A stretch of DNA of 64,000 bases from Cryptomeria japonica (GCF_030272615.1 NC_081411.1:181684977-181748976), one strand, 5' to 3'. Positions 9,792-23,100 are shown, numbered from the stretch's first letter. Program-made: numbers and translations. Notes: generated by a model not told the origin, from the letters alone.

Positions 9792-11220
9792 TGTAGTCAC
9801 ATAAATCTGTCCAGCTTAATTAAATGAATATTTCGTATTTATTTGATTAAAAATCCACTAGCCACCAATTAATTAAATTAATATTTAATTAATTCATCCC
9901 CAAACATTCTTCTATTAATTAAATAAATTATTCAATTTATTTTAATTAATTCATTAAATCCAATTCCAATCAATTAAATAAATAAATCAATTTATTTAAT
10001 TAAAATCCCCCTTTCCCTCTTTTAAATAAATTAACATTTATTTAAATCATTTTAAAACCCCCCCCCCACTTGCATTTTCCTACAAATGCAACTTGCACAC
10101 ATCTTGAAATAAATGAATTTTTATTTTAAATAAAATCCTATTTTCCCTCACCCACCAAATCCACTTGCAAAATCTAATCCCTTTCTAGATTCTTCTAACC
10201 CCTTCCTAATTAGCCTAATCCATCCCCTAATTATTGTCACATTCCTAAGCAAAATGGAGTCACTTCTCAAATGGCCCAAAGTCTTGGATAACCATTGAAG
10301 GTTTTCAACCTTCAACCACCAAAAACCCCAAAGTCTTTGAAAACCATTAAAGGCTTCCAACTTTCAACCACTTAACCCCCAAAGTCTTCCAAGACCACTA
10401 ATGGCTCTTACATGACCATTTATGTCTCTTACATAACCATTTATGGTTATTTCAATCTTGTCTCCCCAAACATTTATTGTTTGACCATATTCATCCATTT
10501 CACATTTGCACAAGATTTTATCCATTGGATAAAAGCTTTATTCTTTGAATAAAGAGTTTATTCATTCAACCAACCTTGACTCAAAATCCCAAGGTCATAT
10601 CAGGCATTTAATGCTTATTCCCTCCTCTCTCAACCTATCTCACATTGACACTTGTCATTCTGAGATTGGGTTGAAAGCCCTCACATGGATTTGAAATCAT
10701 TCAATCCTGACCCTTGTTGAGATTGTTCAATCTCAACCATCCATTGCTCCATTTTTCCTATAAATAGAGCCCATTCCTTCATAATCCAGATCCTGAAAAC
10801 TTGTAAGCATTTAGACTATAGCCATTTTAGAGAGCATTTTAGCATAAACAATCTAAATCTTGTCTTTTTGGTAAAATACTTCATTTTAGCATTAAAATAG
10901 CTTTTCATTTCATGTTTGGAGCTATTCTATAATCTCAATCCTCCATAAGCATCCATAGTGCAAAAAGCTACTGAGAGCTACACTATTTTGGAACTTGGAG
11001 AGGAGAGGAACAAGGGAGAAGAAGCTAAGGCCATGCTAAGAGGCAGTTGGAGATGTCTCATGATCATTTGTTCTATTTATTAGATATATTTAGCATGTCT
11101 CTTTTAGTGTCTCTTTTGGAATGCCTTCATGTTTTAGTTTTTGATTGACTAACACTAATGCTCTGTGTGTTTTGTGTTGTTTGATCTTAGACTAACATTG
11201 TGTCATTTAGGAGGGCATCA
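9792..11220 (+). mobile_element. 3' LTR of the Tat-type element
   Basis: Starts with TGTAGTCACATAAATC after the PPT. The U3 opens with a block of TTAATTAA-type AT-rich words (9820-10,040) that also opens the LTRs at 44,706, 50,789 and 60,080. A TATA box (TATAAATA) lies at 10,759-10,766, so transcription would start around 10,790. The 3' end is placed near GGGCATCA at 11,220 by analogy with the end of the other Tat-like LTRs. No 5' LTR is in the window to confirm it. Confidence 0.65.
10759..10766 (+). promoter_or_regulatory. TATA box in the 3' LTR
   Basis: TATAAATA in an otherwise mixed-composition U3, followed by a downstream stretch of R/U5 character. The corresponding box of the second Tat-like element is TATAAATT, near 51,560 and 60,800. 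Confidence 0.55.
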
Positions 11221-13949
11221 CTATCTAAAATCCAAAATCATGAGTATTGGATCCAAGAGTATAGCACAAAAATTCGATTATAGCAATTTGTTATACATAA
11301 CATATCAAAGCAATTTGCAACCATATCTATTTAAGAACGGTTCAACATATAAACTCTTATCTTTCTTTTGTTTGGTAAGCATTATCAGCTATAATGAATA
11401 TATAATACTGTAAAGAAGTCTTTATTGTTCATTATATAAATCGGGATATGTATAATATGTTATCGTTATATATATTTAATTGTAATAGATAAGATTTGAA
11501 AAATATGTTTTATGTTTATATGTATTTATTCAAATAACTGATCTTTTGTCATTGAAATATAAGGATATATACCACTTTATTACCATTGAAAATTACTCAC
11601 TGAGAATTAAAACAAAATAAATCTAGGATATGGAACAAAATTTTCTTAAGGTTTGACAATGGATTTATCCCTCAAATCAATCACAAAATTAACTATATAG
11701 ATCAATATCTTACTTGAAATCACATAGAGAAAGCTTATTTATTGACCATGAACATGTTACCTTAGGATGAGCTTAGATATGAATTTGGAGTTATCAAAGC
11801 AATGTTAACAACATGTATTAGACATCTAGGATAGTAGCACAGAGAAAGTGGAATATAAGATAGGTGAGAGTGAAGTGCCTTGGATGGAATGTTGGAAGAG
11901 ATGTGTGAGACCCCTGCACACCCCATAGAAGCATCTAGAAGCCATAAAAAATTTCCATAGACCAAATATTAATGATTGTCCTAAGGGTACCAATCCCTTA
12001 CACCAGTATGCACAAACCTTGGTGTCACAATGGTAATGAAATGTCCTAAGACTAGGTGTGTATATGTAATGGTAATGAAATGTCCTAAGACTATCCCTTA
12101 CACCAGTATGCACAAATCCCACTAGGTGTGTATATGTAATGGTAATGAAATGTCCTAAGACTATCCCTTACACCAGTATGCACAAACCTTGGTGTCACAA
12201 TGGTGTTGGTGTGGCATTGGGCCAATGGTGGTTGACTGTTACAATTAGGACAATGATCTCAAACACAATTTATGGTGTTTATAACTCTAATGTCCCAATC
12301 TACTTGTATATATTTTCACAAAACAATTAACAACCCAACCATAGATATTAATAAGATTTCCCCATAAAATGCATGCAAAACATATCATCATTAATAGGGT
12401 AACTGACTTGCATTTAGTAAGAGACCTCAATGAGTGGAGTTTCATGGTGAAAAGAGTACTTGCAATAAAGATATTGAAATCAACGAGACATTATGCATTC
12501 AAAAATCCACAAGGAAGATCTAATATTTATGAATGAAATTGCAAATCAATCTAAGTTACATGTTTGATATCTTATATCATGGCAACATAAAATATATATA
12601 TGCACTCAACATACCTCTTTGCTTGTTTATTTGAGAATGTTGCTAGGAATTAATAAGTGAATGATACATTGATCTACACATGAATCATTTGTACTTTCCC
12701 GATACTTTCATCCCTTGGTCAAGGTCGCGTACCCCCTAACACTTGAATATTGTTTCCACCCTCATGATTACTTGAAGTCCATGCTCAAATCACACTAAAT
12801 GACAATAGTTAGTACAAAATAGTGACCATAGCCAAGGAAGTCCAAATTTACTCATACTCAACATAATAAGAAATAACTAAATCATCTAGACCATTATTCA
12901 TAACATAACCTCTTTTTCACATCATGGAAGGCCAAAATTATAAGGATCACACTTCTTCAAAGGAGCCATTGTTCAGAGCCACCAAACTATCAACAAGAGT
13001 AGAAGCTATTAGGCTCATACAATTTTAGGAAATATAAAGAGTTGAATCAGAAGCGAGAAAAAAAAATGAAAAATTGTTGAAATATAATCTTCACAATTTT
13101 GACATCATGAGTGCAAACAATCCAATGAGGATGACAAAGCTAAATAGTGTGATGACGATCAGAGCCATCCAATCTAGGAGGCATAATATGAGACTGTTTC
13201 TGAACCAATGCTAAGGGCTATTATGATTTGAAGCTTCTCTTAAATCCTCACATTTTGTTGTCAGATAATGAGGTAGAAGAGGTAGATTCAAAGTCTTAGA
13301 ATGAGGTCGATAGATATATATGGATGGTAATATATGAAAGGATATATGATATATATATGAAGGCCATGGTAGAGGAGAATAATTACTTCACACTAAGTGA
13401 AGTTATGGAGGTAGTTGCCATGGATGTAAAGTGGGGAGTGTAAAGGAGTCTTTGGATTCATGAAGAACATTAAGGAGAAAAGGTTAGTTATATCAAGGAA
13501 AAATAAAGAAAAAGGGAAGTGATAAAGAAAGGAGGAAGAAAATAGGGAAGAAAGTAAAGAAATAAAGAGGGAGATCTAATTTATTTTGGTATGTAGCCTC
13601 TACTACTCTTTTTCTTGTTGAATGATTTTGCAATATTTTGAGAAGACTGCAAGACATGAAGTAATGCTCATAATGCATGAAGGAGCTATGTAAAGCACAA
13701 ACCATACATATGAATACATGCAAGGTGTGAATCATACATGTAAACCATGAAGTAATACATAAATGCACATAAGGTACAAGCATATATGAGAAAGGTTCTC
13801 ATGGAGTGGACATACTAAAGACACATTGATCATGAAGCATACAATAGAGAGGTATTCATGGAAAAGACATCTGAAAACATCTCATTCATGAAGTAACAAA
13901 ATGCTAAAGAAAATGACAAGTAATAAAAAAACTTACAAGGATGAGGCAT
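11221..13949. other. AT-rich intergenic DNA without a recognisable gene
   Basis: Short open frames on both strands overlap one another and show no domain or codon pattern. The only internal structure found is the tandem repeat at 11,994-12,204 and scattered short 'atgaag...catacatg' words at 13,660-13,860. Confidence 0.6.
11994..12204. repeat. 70-bp tandem repeat, about two copies plus edge
   Basis: The unit beginning ACTAGGTGTGTATATG at 12,051 recurs at 12,121 (period 70). A shared 40-base string (cccttacaccagtatgcaca...) also brackets the array at 11,995 and 12,164. The copies are nearly identical, so the duplication is recent compared with the elements around it. Confidence 0.75.
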
Positions 13950-14150
13950 ATTGGTGCAGGAGCACCTAAGGGTTGAAATGCCCTTAACCAATTTTGGCTT
14001 GTGAGACCTTCTAGTGGTCATGTAAATACATAAGGACTGGCTCTAGTCCATTTGTATGGTTGTTTCTTTGTAGTTATTGAAATTTTTCCTTATCGGAAAG
14101 ACCTACCCCGATTGGCAAGTCTTACCTCGATGAGTTCACCAAAGTGTGGA

Positions 14151-14680
14151 GTGGTTGTATCGGGTATTGACAGTAGTGGTTCACACTTACCCTGATGACC
14201 TGATAAGTCATCAGTGTTTAGAGTGTTGTTATCAGGTATCAGGGAGAGTAGTTTCAAGTTACCCCGATGACTCGATAAGAAAGCGTTGTCTTGTTAGTTC
14301 ATTGGTGAAGCCATCGGGTATCCGAAGGAGCGGTTTCACGTTACCTTGATGACCTGATGTGTAAGCATTAGAATTGGAATGTGCTCAATGGGTGGTGTTA
14401 TCAGAGATCGGTAAGAGGGGTTTCGTACTACACCAATGACCTGACGGGACCACCTCACTTGCTAAGTTGGCATCGGCCATCGAAAGTCAGGTTTGAAGTC
14501 TTCCCGATGAGCCAATGGAAAATGTGAAGCAATGTGTGTTGTCATCGGCCATTAGAAGCAACATTTTGATGTTACACCGATGACCCGATAAGAAGTGCAG
14601 AGCGCAGAAAGTTGTCATCGGCCATCGGAAGTCAGGTTTTGATGTTACACCAATGACCCGATGGAACCTATGAAATAGTT
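14151..14680 (+). repeat. Degenerate array of about seven 68-88 bp units, each with TCATCGG...CCGATGA arms
   Basis: Units begin near 14,151, 14,222, 14,304, 14,392, 14,466, 14,536 and 14,611. The left side carries (T)CATCGG(N)CATCGG. The right side, 35-45 bases on, carries CACCGATGACCCGAT. The arms are inverted relative to each other, so each unit can fold. The last two units are the most alike. Confidence 0.65.
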
Positions 14681-14750
14681 ACAATTGGAAACCATTGGTA
14701 ATGAGATCTATCTCGTTCAATAGGAGGAGTTCACAACAGAGGATGGAATG

Positions 14751-14758
14751 TATAAAAA
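14751..14758 (+). promoter_or_regulatory. TATA box of probable LTR
   Basis: TATAAAAA about 70 bases downstream of the last array unit and upstream of a T-rich transcribed-leader-like region. Confidence 0.4.
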
Positions 14759-15250
14759 GACCCAACGGGCATCTGTAAGAGGTTAATCATTGATCATTGA
14801 TCGTTGATCATTGTTTATCGATAGCCTCGGAGAACACATTTTGTTTTTCTGAAATGCAATAGAGAAATCAATTTTCTGGTTTTCAAATAGAGTTTAATTT
14901 CTGTTTGTTTCTCGTATGCTGTTAATGTAATTGTTTCTTTTCTCTGTTATGTGACTTATTGTTTTGAACCCATGAATAAACTTGGGATCTGTAAAAAAGC
15001 TTTCCTTTTCAGTTTTTGTTATCTGTTCGCAATAACCATATGGCTCTGACTTGAAACTCCACAAGATCATTGGAGGTTGTCAAGTAGAGCCAAATATGTA
15101 CAGTAGGTTTTCATTTGAAAGAGACCAGGAAATGGTAATCGCCATTTCTGCATACTGAGCCTACGCAAGCTTGTTGATAGTCCGGCTAGGTATCAATAAT
15201 TTGAAGGAGATAACTTGTAGGGGAAGGAAACTACTGAGAACTGGAAGAAG

Positions 15251-18200
15251 ATCCAAAAGGCTATGAGCCTAAAAACAAGACATTGTGTAACCAAAGGGGG
15301 GAAAGTTTGCTAAACCAAACAAGACTATGGTGAGTTCATTATCACTATTGTGAAGTCATCGAGAGTATGGTGATAGTCATTCCTTATAGGATCCTCTCAA
15401 TACTATCCAAATCAGTCTAAAAGGAAAGCAACTATCCATTCCCATGCTCATGCATACTTACATGACTAATGCTGCCCTTGTGTATCCTAAACATTCGAGA
15501 GACCTTATCTAACTTGCCTAGTCAATGTGGTTGCTGTCCTAATATGAAATACTGAGTTCTACCCTTGCCTCTGCATCAAACTTCTCACATCATGTTTCTT
15601 CAACAAAACACACTAATATGAATTGAGCCAACAACATGAGGATAGGGTCAAGTATCATGGCACCTAATCATAATACGTGAAGATGGGGTTCACACATAAG
15701 TGTTGGCTCTCAACAATGCCACACTTCCAAAATTGCCAATCTCAAGACTTCTCCTATTGGGTCAACACTCATTGATGGCCACAAGGCCAAATCAATGTAT
15801 CTAGGCTTCAAACTCCTTACTCTAGGCTTGGAGGACCCTACACAAGGTCTATGAACACTCACTTGGTATTACAATAGAAAGAGCCTTCCTCTAGAACTTT
15901 GTTTGCAATGCACACATCATTGGTAATAATTGTTATGATGGATGGTCTATTAGGACAGTAAATAAAATGCTTATTCTTTTTCCACCCTTTGAAACTACAA
16001 TAAGGTATGTGACTTGGCAGGGTCCCCACACATCACTTCAACAAAAAACATTAGGAAATTCAACCTTTTGCCTTCTCAATGCATCTTTTTTGTCTTTCAC
16101 TAGTTTTCTCAGTTTGATACATAGGGATATCAGACCTTTCATGGCATCATCACATGCGCCTTCCAATATGTAGTCCTTTCATATTTTAGGTGCCTACACA
16201 CTATGTTGTTGTTAAGTATTGATATAGTCTTAAGAAATCTCATGACTCCATTACATGTCCACACATGGGTTTACAAACACAACTCTATCAAAACAAAAAC
16301 AATATCACTAGTAAAACTATGACTGTGACAATCAATACCCTTAGGACAGTCATAGAAATTTAATCTATTTCATTTGGTTTTGATTCACAAACCCTTCTGA
16401 AGGTTTCATAGGGTCACCTCACCCCTCTCTGTCATCAACCACTTCAAAATACCAATCGCTTGGTCTTCCCACCAAATTATTCACTCTTATTGCCTTTTAC
16501 TGTCTGATACATAGAGATATCAGACTGTCCTCATGCCCAAACACATACCAAATCTAATTTGGAGCCCTGCACACAACATAATATGATACATAGCATGAAA
16601 AAGGGCCTTCCTAGACATTTGGGTGAATTTATATGCATGGGAGACCAAACTATACATTATTTACTCCTCTCGATAAACACTAGGCAGGGTTTTGACATTT
16701 TTTGGAAAAACTATGATATCTTCTTTTAAACACTATGAAATTCAATGCCACAAAAAGACAAAATGAAGTTAACTCTATAAACTACAATCTTGTATTTATT
16801 TTTAATTGATGCTTTCCTACATTGTTTGATCTACCATCTTGTTAGAAATCTCATCTCTATTATGCTTTGATGGATGTCGCATCCTGTTACAAACCTCACA
16901 TTTTGGCACTAACAGAAAGGATTTTAGCCAAGGTTGTGGAATATGGCTTTTAAATCTACCAATTATCATTCCATCTTGTGCATATGGATTTTACATGTAG
17001 AAGAAATAAATTTGATAAATAGGCCATATGGTGGATGATAAGTGAAGGATGTAAGTAATAAAGGTGTGGCACTAGTGGCTTTGTTACATGAAGGTGACTA
17101 GAGGTTGTGGAAGGAGAAATGGTGGAAGTTGGATCTATGGTAGTGGGAGTAGATGTTATTTACGAATGAAAATGTTAAGCTAATACTCATAAAATAGCTA
17201 GGAATCCAACTTAAGGCATTCTATTTGTTAATAAATTTATGTACCATTGAGCTGCTGCCCCCTTTCTTACCATTCCATTGTTGGCTTGAGTGTAGATTAT
17301 TTTCAACACCCATTATAAGACACATTATAGGTTCTTGGGGATCCTAACCTAACCTAGCTTTGATAACATTTTGAGCTAATACTCATGGACTAGTTAGGTT
17401 ACCAAGATATGACCTTCTATTTGTTGTTAGAATGCGATCTATGACTAAGTATTAGAGGATCTTACTAACTTGGGTATCATGCTTTTATGTGTCTCTAACA
17501 TGACTCCTAGTAACTATATAAGGATCTTACTAGTCCTAGATCTATGCAAACATTTTAGTCATCTTGTGATAGTCAAAGAGGGCAATAGTAATAAGTCTTC
17601 ATGATGGAAGTCCATTAAAGGTGGTAGTCAACATAGTGAAAAAGCCTAATCATGTTTAGATCAATAGGCAACCCTAAGAACAAGAAAAAATAGTCATGTG
17701 ATAATGCATAGGACAACCTTAATGCCCAAGTTTAGAGAGCATATACAAGATGAATAATGATAGTCTACTAGCAGGGATAAAGATAGGGGTAAGTTTAGTG
17801 TCAGGTATGTATAAGCATGAATTTCCTAAGTTAGCATTAGAGTATATATCAGCTAGTATGATATACATATTTAAATTTAGATTTGTGCATCATTGAATAT
17901 AAATTAAGATGTTCTTAATCAAGTCAATGACAGTTAATATCATATTAAGTTAAGAAGGTAAATTTTATCTATTTATTCAAACAACATTAAAATAACATAA
18001 AGTTACTACCAGACATAACATATAAATATATATATCTGCACATAATTTCAAGAATACATAATACAATTAGATTCAGGTTATGCAAATTATGGTAATACTG
18101 CAAATTATTATAAGGAATAACAAACTGATTATAATGAAATGACAATAAGTGGTTAATGTTGATACAAAGTAACACTAACAAGAAACTTTGATGACAATCT

Positions 18201-18478
18201 AATACACATCATTGTTGAACTTACCCCTGCCTCATATAACCCTATGTTGGCTAGGCCCCACCATAATTAAAAGATCCTAATTACTACTGTCTTAAACCTT
18301 GCATTGACTGTCATAATTTGACACTAAGTTGAGTTGGTCCATTAACGAGATTGGGAAAGAGTTTGGTATTGAGTTTGGTGTTGGTGGAAGGTTTAAGGAG
18401 GTACACTACGACATGAAATGACTCTTCTTGTCCCTCATGTGAATGTGCTCCTCTTGAAGCACTATGACATGGATGACC
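15251..18478. other. Intergenic DNA without a recognisable gene
   Basis: No domain-bearing frame on either strand. A hairpin-forming word occurs at 16,502-16,525 (GTCTGATA/TATCAGAC) and, with one change, at 16,112-16,135. A purine run near 15,294-15,306 (aaggggggaaag) could be an old PPT but has no LTR partner. Confidence 0.55.
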
Positions 18479-18845
18479 CTTCCTTCCATTTCCTACACCC
18501 TATTTTCTAACCCACACCTCATAACCTTTACCTCACTTCCTATCATTATTACCTTCCATCTTCCTTTCATATCCCCTCTCTTAACCTCCTTCACTTTCGT
18601 ACATCCTATACTAAACCTTAACCTCATACACATTTACTTTTACTTCACCTACCTTACCCCATTCCATCATTCACATCCTTTTATATCCCCCCATTCACTT
18701 TTTTACCTTCCAAACCCCTAACATATCCTAACTTACTCTTTCACCATTACATCCTTTATCACCTACCTCCCTATCTTATCCTAACCCACACCTCATAACC
18801 TTATACCTCTCAGCTTCCATAAATTATACCACCTTCCTATCATGG
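18479..18845. repeat. C/T-rich low-complexity tract
   Basis: Dominated by CCTTCC, ACCTCA and CTAACC words. The phrase 'ctaacccacacctcataacc' appears at about 18,506 and again at about 18,782, suggesting an internal duplication. Open frames in it are a result of composition. Confidence 0.55.
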
Positions 18846-19830
18846 TATGCTTATCCTCCCTTCTAAAACACTAACAAAAAATGGCACTCGATCACTACAC
18901 AGTGGTCTGACGGTCCTGCAGGAGGGAGTTTCTATCACAGCCATATATACCAACATCCATACCCAAGGTAAGCTCCTCAGCTAGTGCCTACGTTCAGGCC
19001 ACTTCCAATGGATGTCGAATACAAGAGTGGGATAATCTGTGTTCTTCCCTATTTGATCACGAAGGTTTAGGTCATCCCACTCCTTAATTAGGTTCTACCC
19101 TACGAGGTTATTCCTATAAAGAGGATAATTGATCATTTCATTTGATCAACCATCCAAATCAATCTTATTTATCTCTTTTTCTACCAGATAATGAATATGA
19201 ACTAGGGAAAAAAAAATTATGAGCAGGAAAATTCATTATAATAAAGATAAAACTTGATCATCAACCAACACAAATGCAACCTCCTATGTAAAATTCAAAC
19301 AATTTCATCACTACATAAAGCAAATTCGACACATTGTCACAAACATAACGATTTTTTCTTCAAGAAAACATCCTGTGAATGAATTGGCTGATTACCCTAC
19401 CTTTTTTCTTTAACCGGATCTTGGCGGCACCACAATCCAGAAATGTTTCCCTCCTTGTAATGCCCAATTTTTTTGTGAATATGGTAGAGGTCGACAGGAT
19501 GAAGAGGTGGGATTAATGTTTATAAAATGACTTGGTTTTTCTTTTTTTTTTTTAGTAATGCCCATGGTCATCGGAATTTCGATGAACGCGGGCACTTTTT
19601 CAAGAAAGCACAAATTTCATTGCCAATTACTTCTCTGTCAAAACAAAATGTTGAATTATCGTCGGAATTCCGACGAATGAGGGCATTTTTTCAAAAAAAA
19701 TCAAATTTGGTCACAATATGTCTTCTCCATTGGAAACCTTAATCAGAATTTTAGGCCAAATGTATTAGTGGCTATCCTCTCCAAAAGCAAGAAAACCCTC
19801 CCACAAGGCACAAGTGGAGGGCACCCATAG
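18846..19830. other. Unassigned intergenic DNA
   Basis: No recognisable gene. Two short near-copies (a GGAATTTCGATGAA/GGAATTCCGACGAA word followed by a 'gggcatttttcaa' word) lie at about 19,574 and 19,662. Confidence 0.4.
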
Positions 19831-20184
19831 CTACCAAGCACAGAAGCCACACGCCATCGCGACAACAACCAACACAGGAAAGCCCTCGCAAAAGGCACAT
19901 GAGGAGGGCACCGACAAACCCCCATCACAAAAATCGCAAACCTTTGAAATAACGACCACAACTGCAACAACAAAGTTCTTCCCTTTGGCTCTCGAAGCCC
20001 GATCAAACCCTAGCACGCACCAGCACAAGGAGAAAATATAGCTGACAAACGACACTGAGGAAGAGTGAATCACAACCTTCCCAAATTCATTGTCTGCATC
20101 ATATGCATCGTCCACGTCCTCTACTTCATCCTCTGCTACTGAAACCCTAAACCTTGACTTGGGACCGCTTCGCTTCCCTCTCAT
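19831..20184 (-). pseudogene. Possible host exon fragment, acidic N-terminus
   Basis: Read on the minus strand from an ATG at 20,184, the first 37 residues (MRGKRSGPKSRFRVSV..., then EDEVEDVDDAYDADNEFG) look like a plant protein N-terminus: basic, then acidic with repeated Asp. A GT follows the AAG codon right after NEFGK (near 20,073), which could be a splice donor. Beyond it the frame turns hydrophobic and unconvincing. I do not recognise the protein and found no second exon, so a chance frame or an old gene fragment captured between repeats is equally possible. Confidence 0.25.
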
Positions 20185-23100
20185 GATTTTAATTATACTA
20201 CTTTTAAAAAAAATATGTGTGTTTTTCTTTATGTTTTAATTAAAAAAAATTTAAAAATTAAATTTTCTTGTCAAATTTTCTTTATTATTATAATATACCT
20301 TTTCAATAATAATGCTTTTAATAAGATTTTTCAAGTCTTTTAAAAGCAAATTGTCATCTAATAAGAAAATTGAAGAACAAACCTTTTTTTTCTTGTTTAT
20401 CTATTATGTTGTAACCATTCATCCTCCAACTTGTTACGTGGGCTAGTTGTTCCTTTATTTTTCTTGGCAACATCCCAATCAAAAGCAATTTCAGTAGTCT
20501 TCTACAATACAAATCTTTGGTGCCATCATCTTCATATTTCTAAATTTGCATCATTGTCACGTCATGCTATAAAAATGCACTGCAATAAAGTGTCATCACT
20601 ACTTTGTATTTTCTCATCGATGACTCATTCAATGTAATCGTCCTATACTCAATAGGTTAGGAACTATCTTGTGAGACATAGTATATGTCTCTATTTGAGA
20701 ATATATGTAGTTTGAGTATCTAGTTGATTCTCATATAGGTGTCTCCATGCTTAATCTTCATCATGTTGTAGTGAGAAATTCATCATTAGTTCTTCATCAA
20801 TAATAGTAATTGGTTTTGTCACACTTTTCTATTCTTGGTGCATTATTAACTCTATTTATTCCTTTGGTGAGGAATGTTGGTCGACATCATTGGACCATAT
20901 TTGTAGAGATTCTAGATTGAGAGGGGGTTACTTGATCTCTCTTCTTCTCTCTTATGAGGGACCTTTTTCTCAGATGGGGTTTTGTCATTCTCATTCTTCT
21001 TTGAGAGTGTCTTATATCTTCATGTCTCTTTTGGAGAGGAGTTTTATCCCATTGGGTTTTCTCCTTTTTTCTTGTTGTGAGATTGTATTGCATTTATTGA
21101 TGGGTACCTAACATGGCCTAGTAGCCGAGACACATCTTGCATTGTTAGCTTTTATGCACCTCTCCCTAAGTTGAATTTAAAGGGGGTCTTGGTGTAATTA
21201 AGGTGTTTTACCTTGCTTATTCTCCACCTAGGTGCTCATTGCACCTCACTTAAGCTTACTTAGGGACCACATAGGAGGTTATTGGAGCATCTCCACTTTA
21301 GTTGGTGTCATCATTTCTAGTTTATGTGGTGTCTACACCTTTAGTGCTTTTATTGCATTATCACATTTACCTTTCGTCATTGCACTTTTCTATCTTAGGT
21401 GGGCGATCCAACTTTAGTGGTGTTATCATACTATCACGTTTCCACTTTAGGTGCGATGATAGCATATCATTTTTGTCTCATGTCATAAAATTAAGACAAT
21501 TGTCATAATCTTATGCACTCCTATGTCTCACTCCAACCAAGGAGTCTACTTTGAACATTTAGTCCTTTCATTCCAATTCAGTCTAGTTGATTGATTCTAT
21601 TGTATCATTGATGAGAATATATATTGTTCTTGTCACAATATTTTTCTCTTCTTATTGTGCTTTCTATTAGGCCTCTAGATCTTGGGTGGCTACATTCATA
21701 GTAAAATCTTACAATTCATGAAACTATTCCTTATCTTTTTCTTTCTACATTCACTAGGTTTATAGCCAAATTTATTACAAGTATAATTCATACCATTAAA
21801 TGTGTTGGTGTTTTCCAAATCTATGCCTATTAAAACATAAAACTTTTCCATTACTTGTCCTTAGTTTTAAATTTTAGTTTGGCCAATGAACAATGCTCAA
21901 CCCAAAGGTTGACACCTTCAACACTTTAGGCTATGTTAGACTTGGGGATTATTCCCTTATCTCTTGGGGGAATCACCAAAGAAATTGGCCCCTCATACCA
22001 TTGTGAATGTCAACTTCCATACATTAGTGATTGGGCCCCTTGTATCAGAAATAACTTTCTCAAATTGATCAAGCACATAATGGATTTCATTAAGCCTGTT
22101 AAAATCCATCAATGCCCTTTTAACTTCAAAAATTTGAAAATTTATCAAATGGGAAATGATAATATTTCATCATAAAAACAGTTGGAGTCCCTCCTCTCTT
22201 TTGCAAAAATTAAAGAATTGTTATATGTTTAAAGCATAGTGATTGGAATTGATTTGTCATAGGGAGGATCTCAAGTAAACAAGACAATGTAAGGAAGAGA
22301 CTAAGAAGCAAGCATTTCCTCTTAGAAGCTCTCAAAATCTACCAAATATCAATGACTAGTTATAGACTAAACAATGTCGATGAGAAAAATTAGACCAAAA
22401 GTGAAGACTCTTGTAAAACTAAATTCCTAGTTTGGAATGTCTAGTAATTTTGAAAAAAAAGGCATTGTGTAACTAAGTATTGTATCATTCAACTTATCTA
22501 AAGTGTGCATCTATTTCAAATCTACAAAGTCAACATAATCAATATAAAGAGAGGGGGAGAGAATCGAATAAGTCAATAAATTACAAAATGACTTTTCATT
22601 TTTTAATAGATTTCATTTTATTTTTATTTTTTAAGTTTGATTTTATTTGTAACTTTTAATACAATAATTAAAATTTTAGTCTTTTTATTTTTATTTTTAA
22701 TATTTTATTAGAAGAACATTTAAAAAATAAATAAATAAAAAGTAACTATTTTGGAAGTGTTAAACCTAAAATTTTAACTTTAAAATAAAATTTTAAAATA
22801 ACAAATTAAATTGAAATCTATTAAAGAGTTATTATTTTAATTTTTTTTTTTTTTTCTTTTGAATAAGCTATCATTCATTATTTTCATAATTTTTTTGTTT
22901 TGTTTCTTCTTTGAAAAATACAATAAATATTATATTTTTATTTGCTACTTTTTAATAGTTCATTTTTCCTTATTATTATAAATTTTAAAATTTTGACCCA
23001 AAAACACAAAAACAATGACCAAACATTTCTTCTTTTTTTTTTCCAAATTTTCATTGAGGTATGAAACATAAGATCATTTTGATTTTTGCAAAGTTTTACT

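Larger units (their letters stand above)
1..11220 (+). mobile_element. Tat/Ogre-type Ty3 LTR retrotransposon, 5' end outside window
   Basis: Order seen: leader (1-1441), broken pro-pol polyprotein (1442-7292), long post-pol region (7293-9776), PPT (9777-9791), 3' LTR (from 9792). The 5' LTR and primer-binding site must lie upstream of base 1. Placement in the Tat/Ogre lineage rests on the second, archaeal-type RNase H between the usual RNase H and the integrase, which is established for Tat elements. The protease-proximal block also resembles Ogre/Tat pro. The leader shares a phrase near 30-55 with the leader of the second Tat-like element near 53,450-53,480. No gag capsid region is visible. 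The 3' end of the LTR was placed by resemblance, not by comparison with a second LTR, so it could be off by some tens of bases. Confidence 0.85.
13950..15250 (+). mobile_element. Probable LTR (solo or truncated) with repeated U3
   Basis: Begins near a perfect short palindrome (GGTGCAGGAGCACC, 13,953-13,966) followed by a second hairpin (TAAGGG/CCCTTA). It contains a seven-unit array (14,151-14,680) directly upstream of a TATA box (TATAAAAA, 14,751) and a T-rich leader-like stretch. A promoter preceded by repeated enhancer-like units is typical of LTR U3. No partner LTR or coding region was found nearby, so a solo LTR is only the likeliest reading. Confidence 0.4.

Noticed and set aside
14151-14680. 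CRISPR-like array
   Set aside because: Units are degenerate with no constant repeat and unique spacers, and the context is a plant LTR promoter.
18479-18845. Telomere-like CCTAAC/CTAACC words
   Set aside because: No regular 7-base CCCTAAA array; just a C/T-rich tract.
19743-20006. Minus-strand frame of 87 codons, hydrophobic and Cys-rich
   Set aside because: Overlaps the other candidate frame on the same strand, has no domain and arises from a repeated GAGGGC-containing word.
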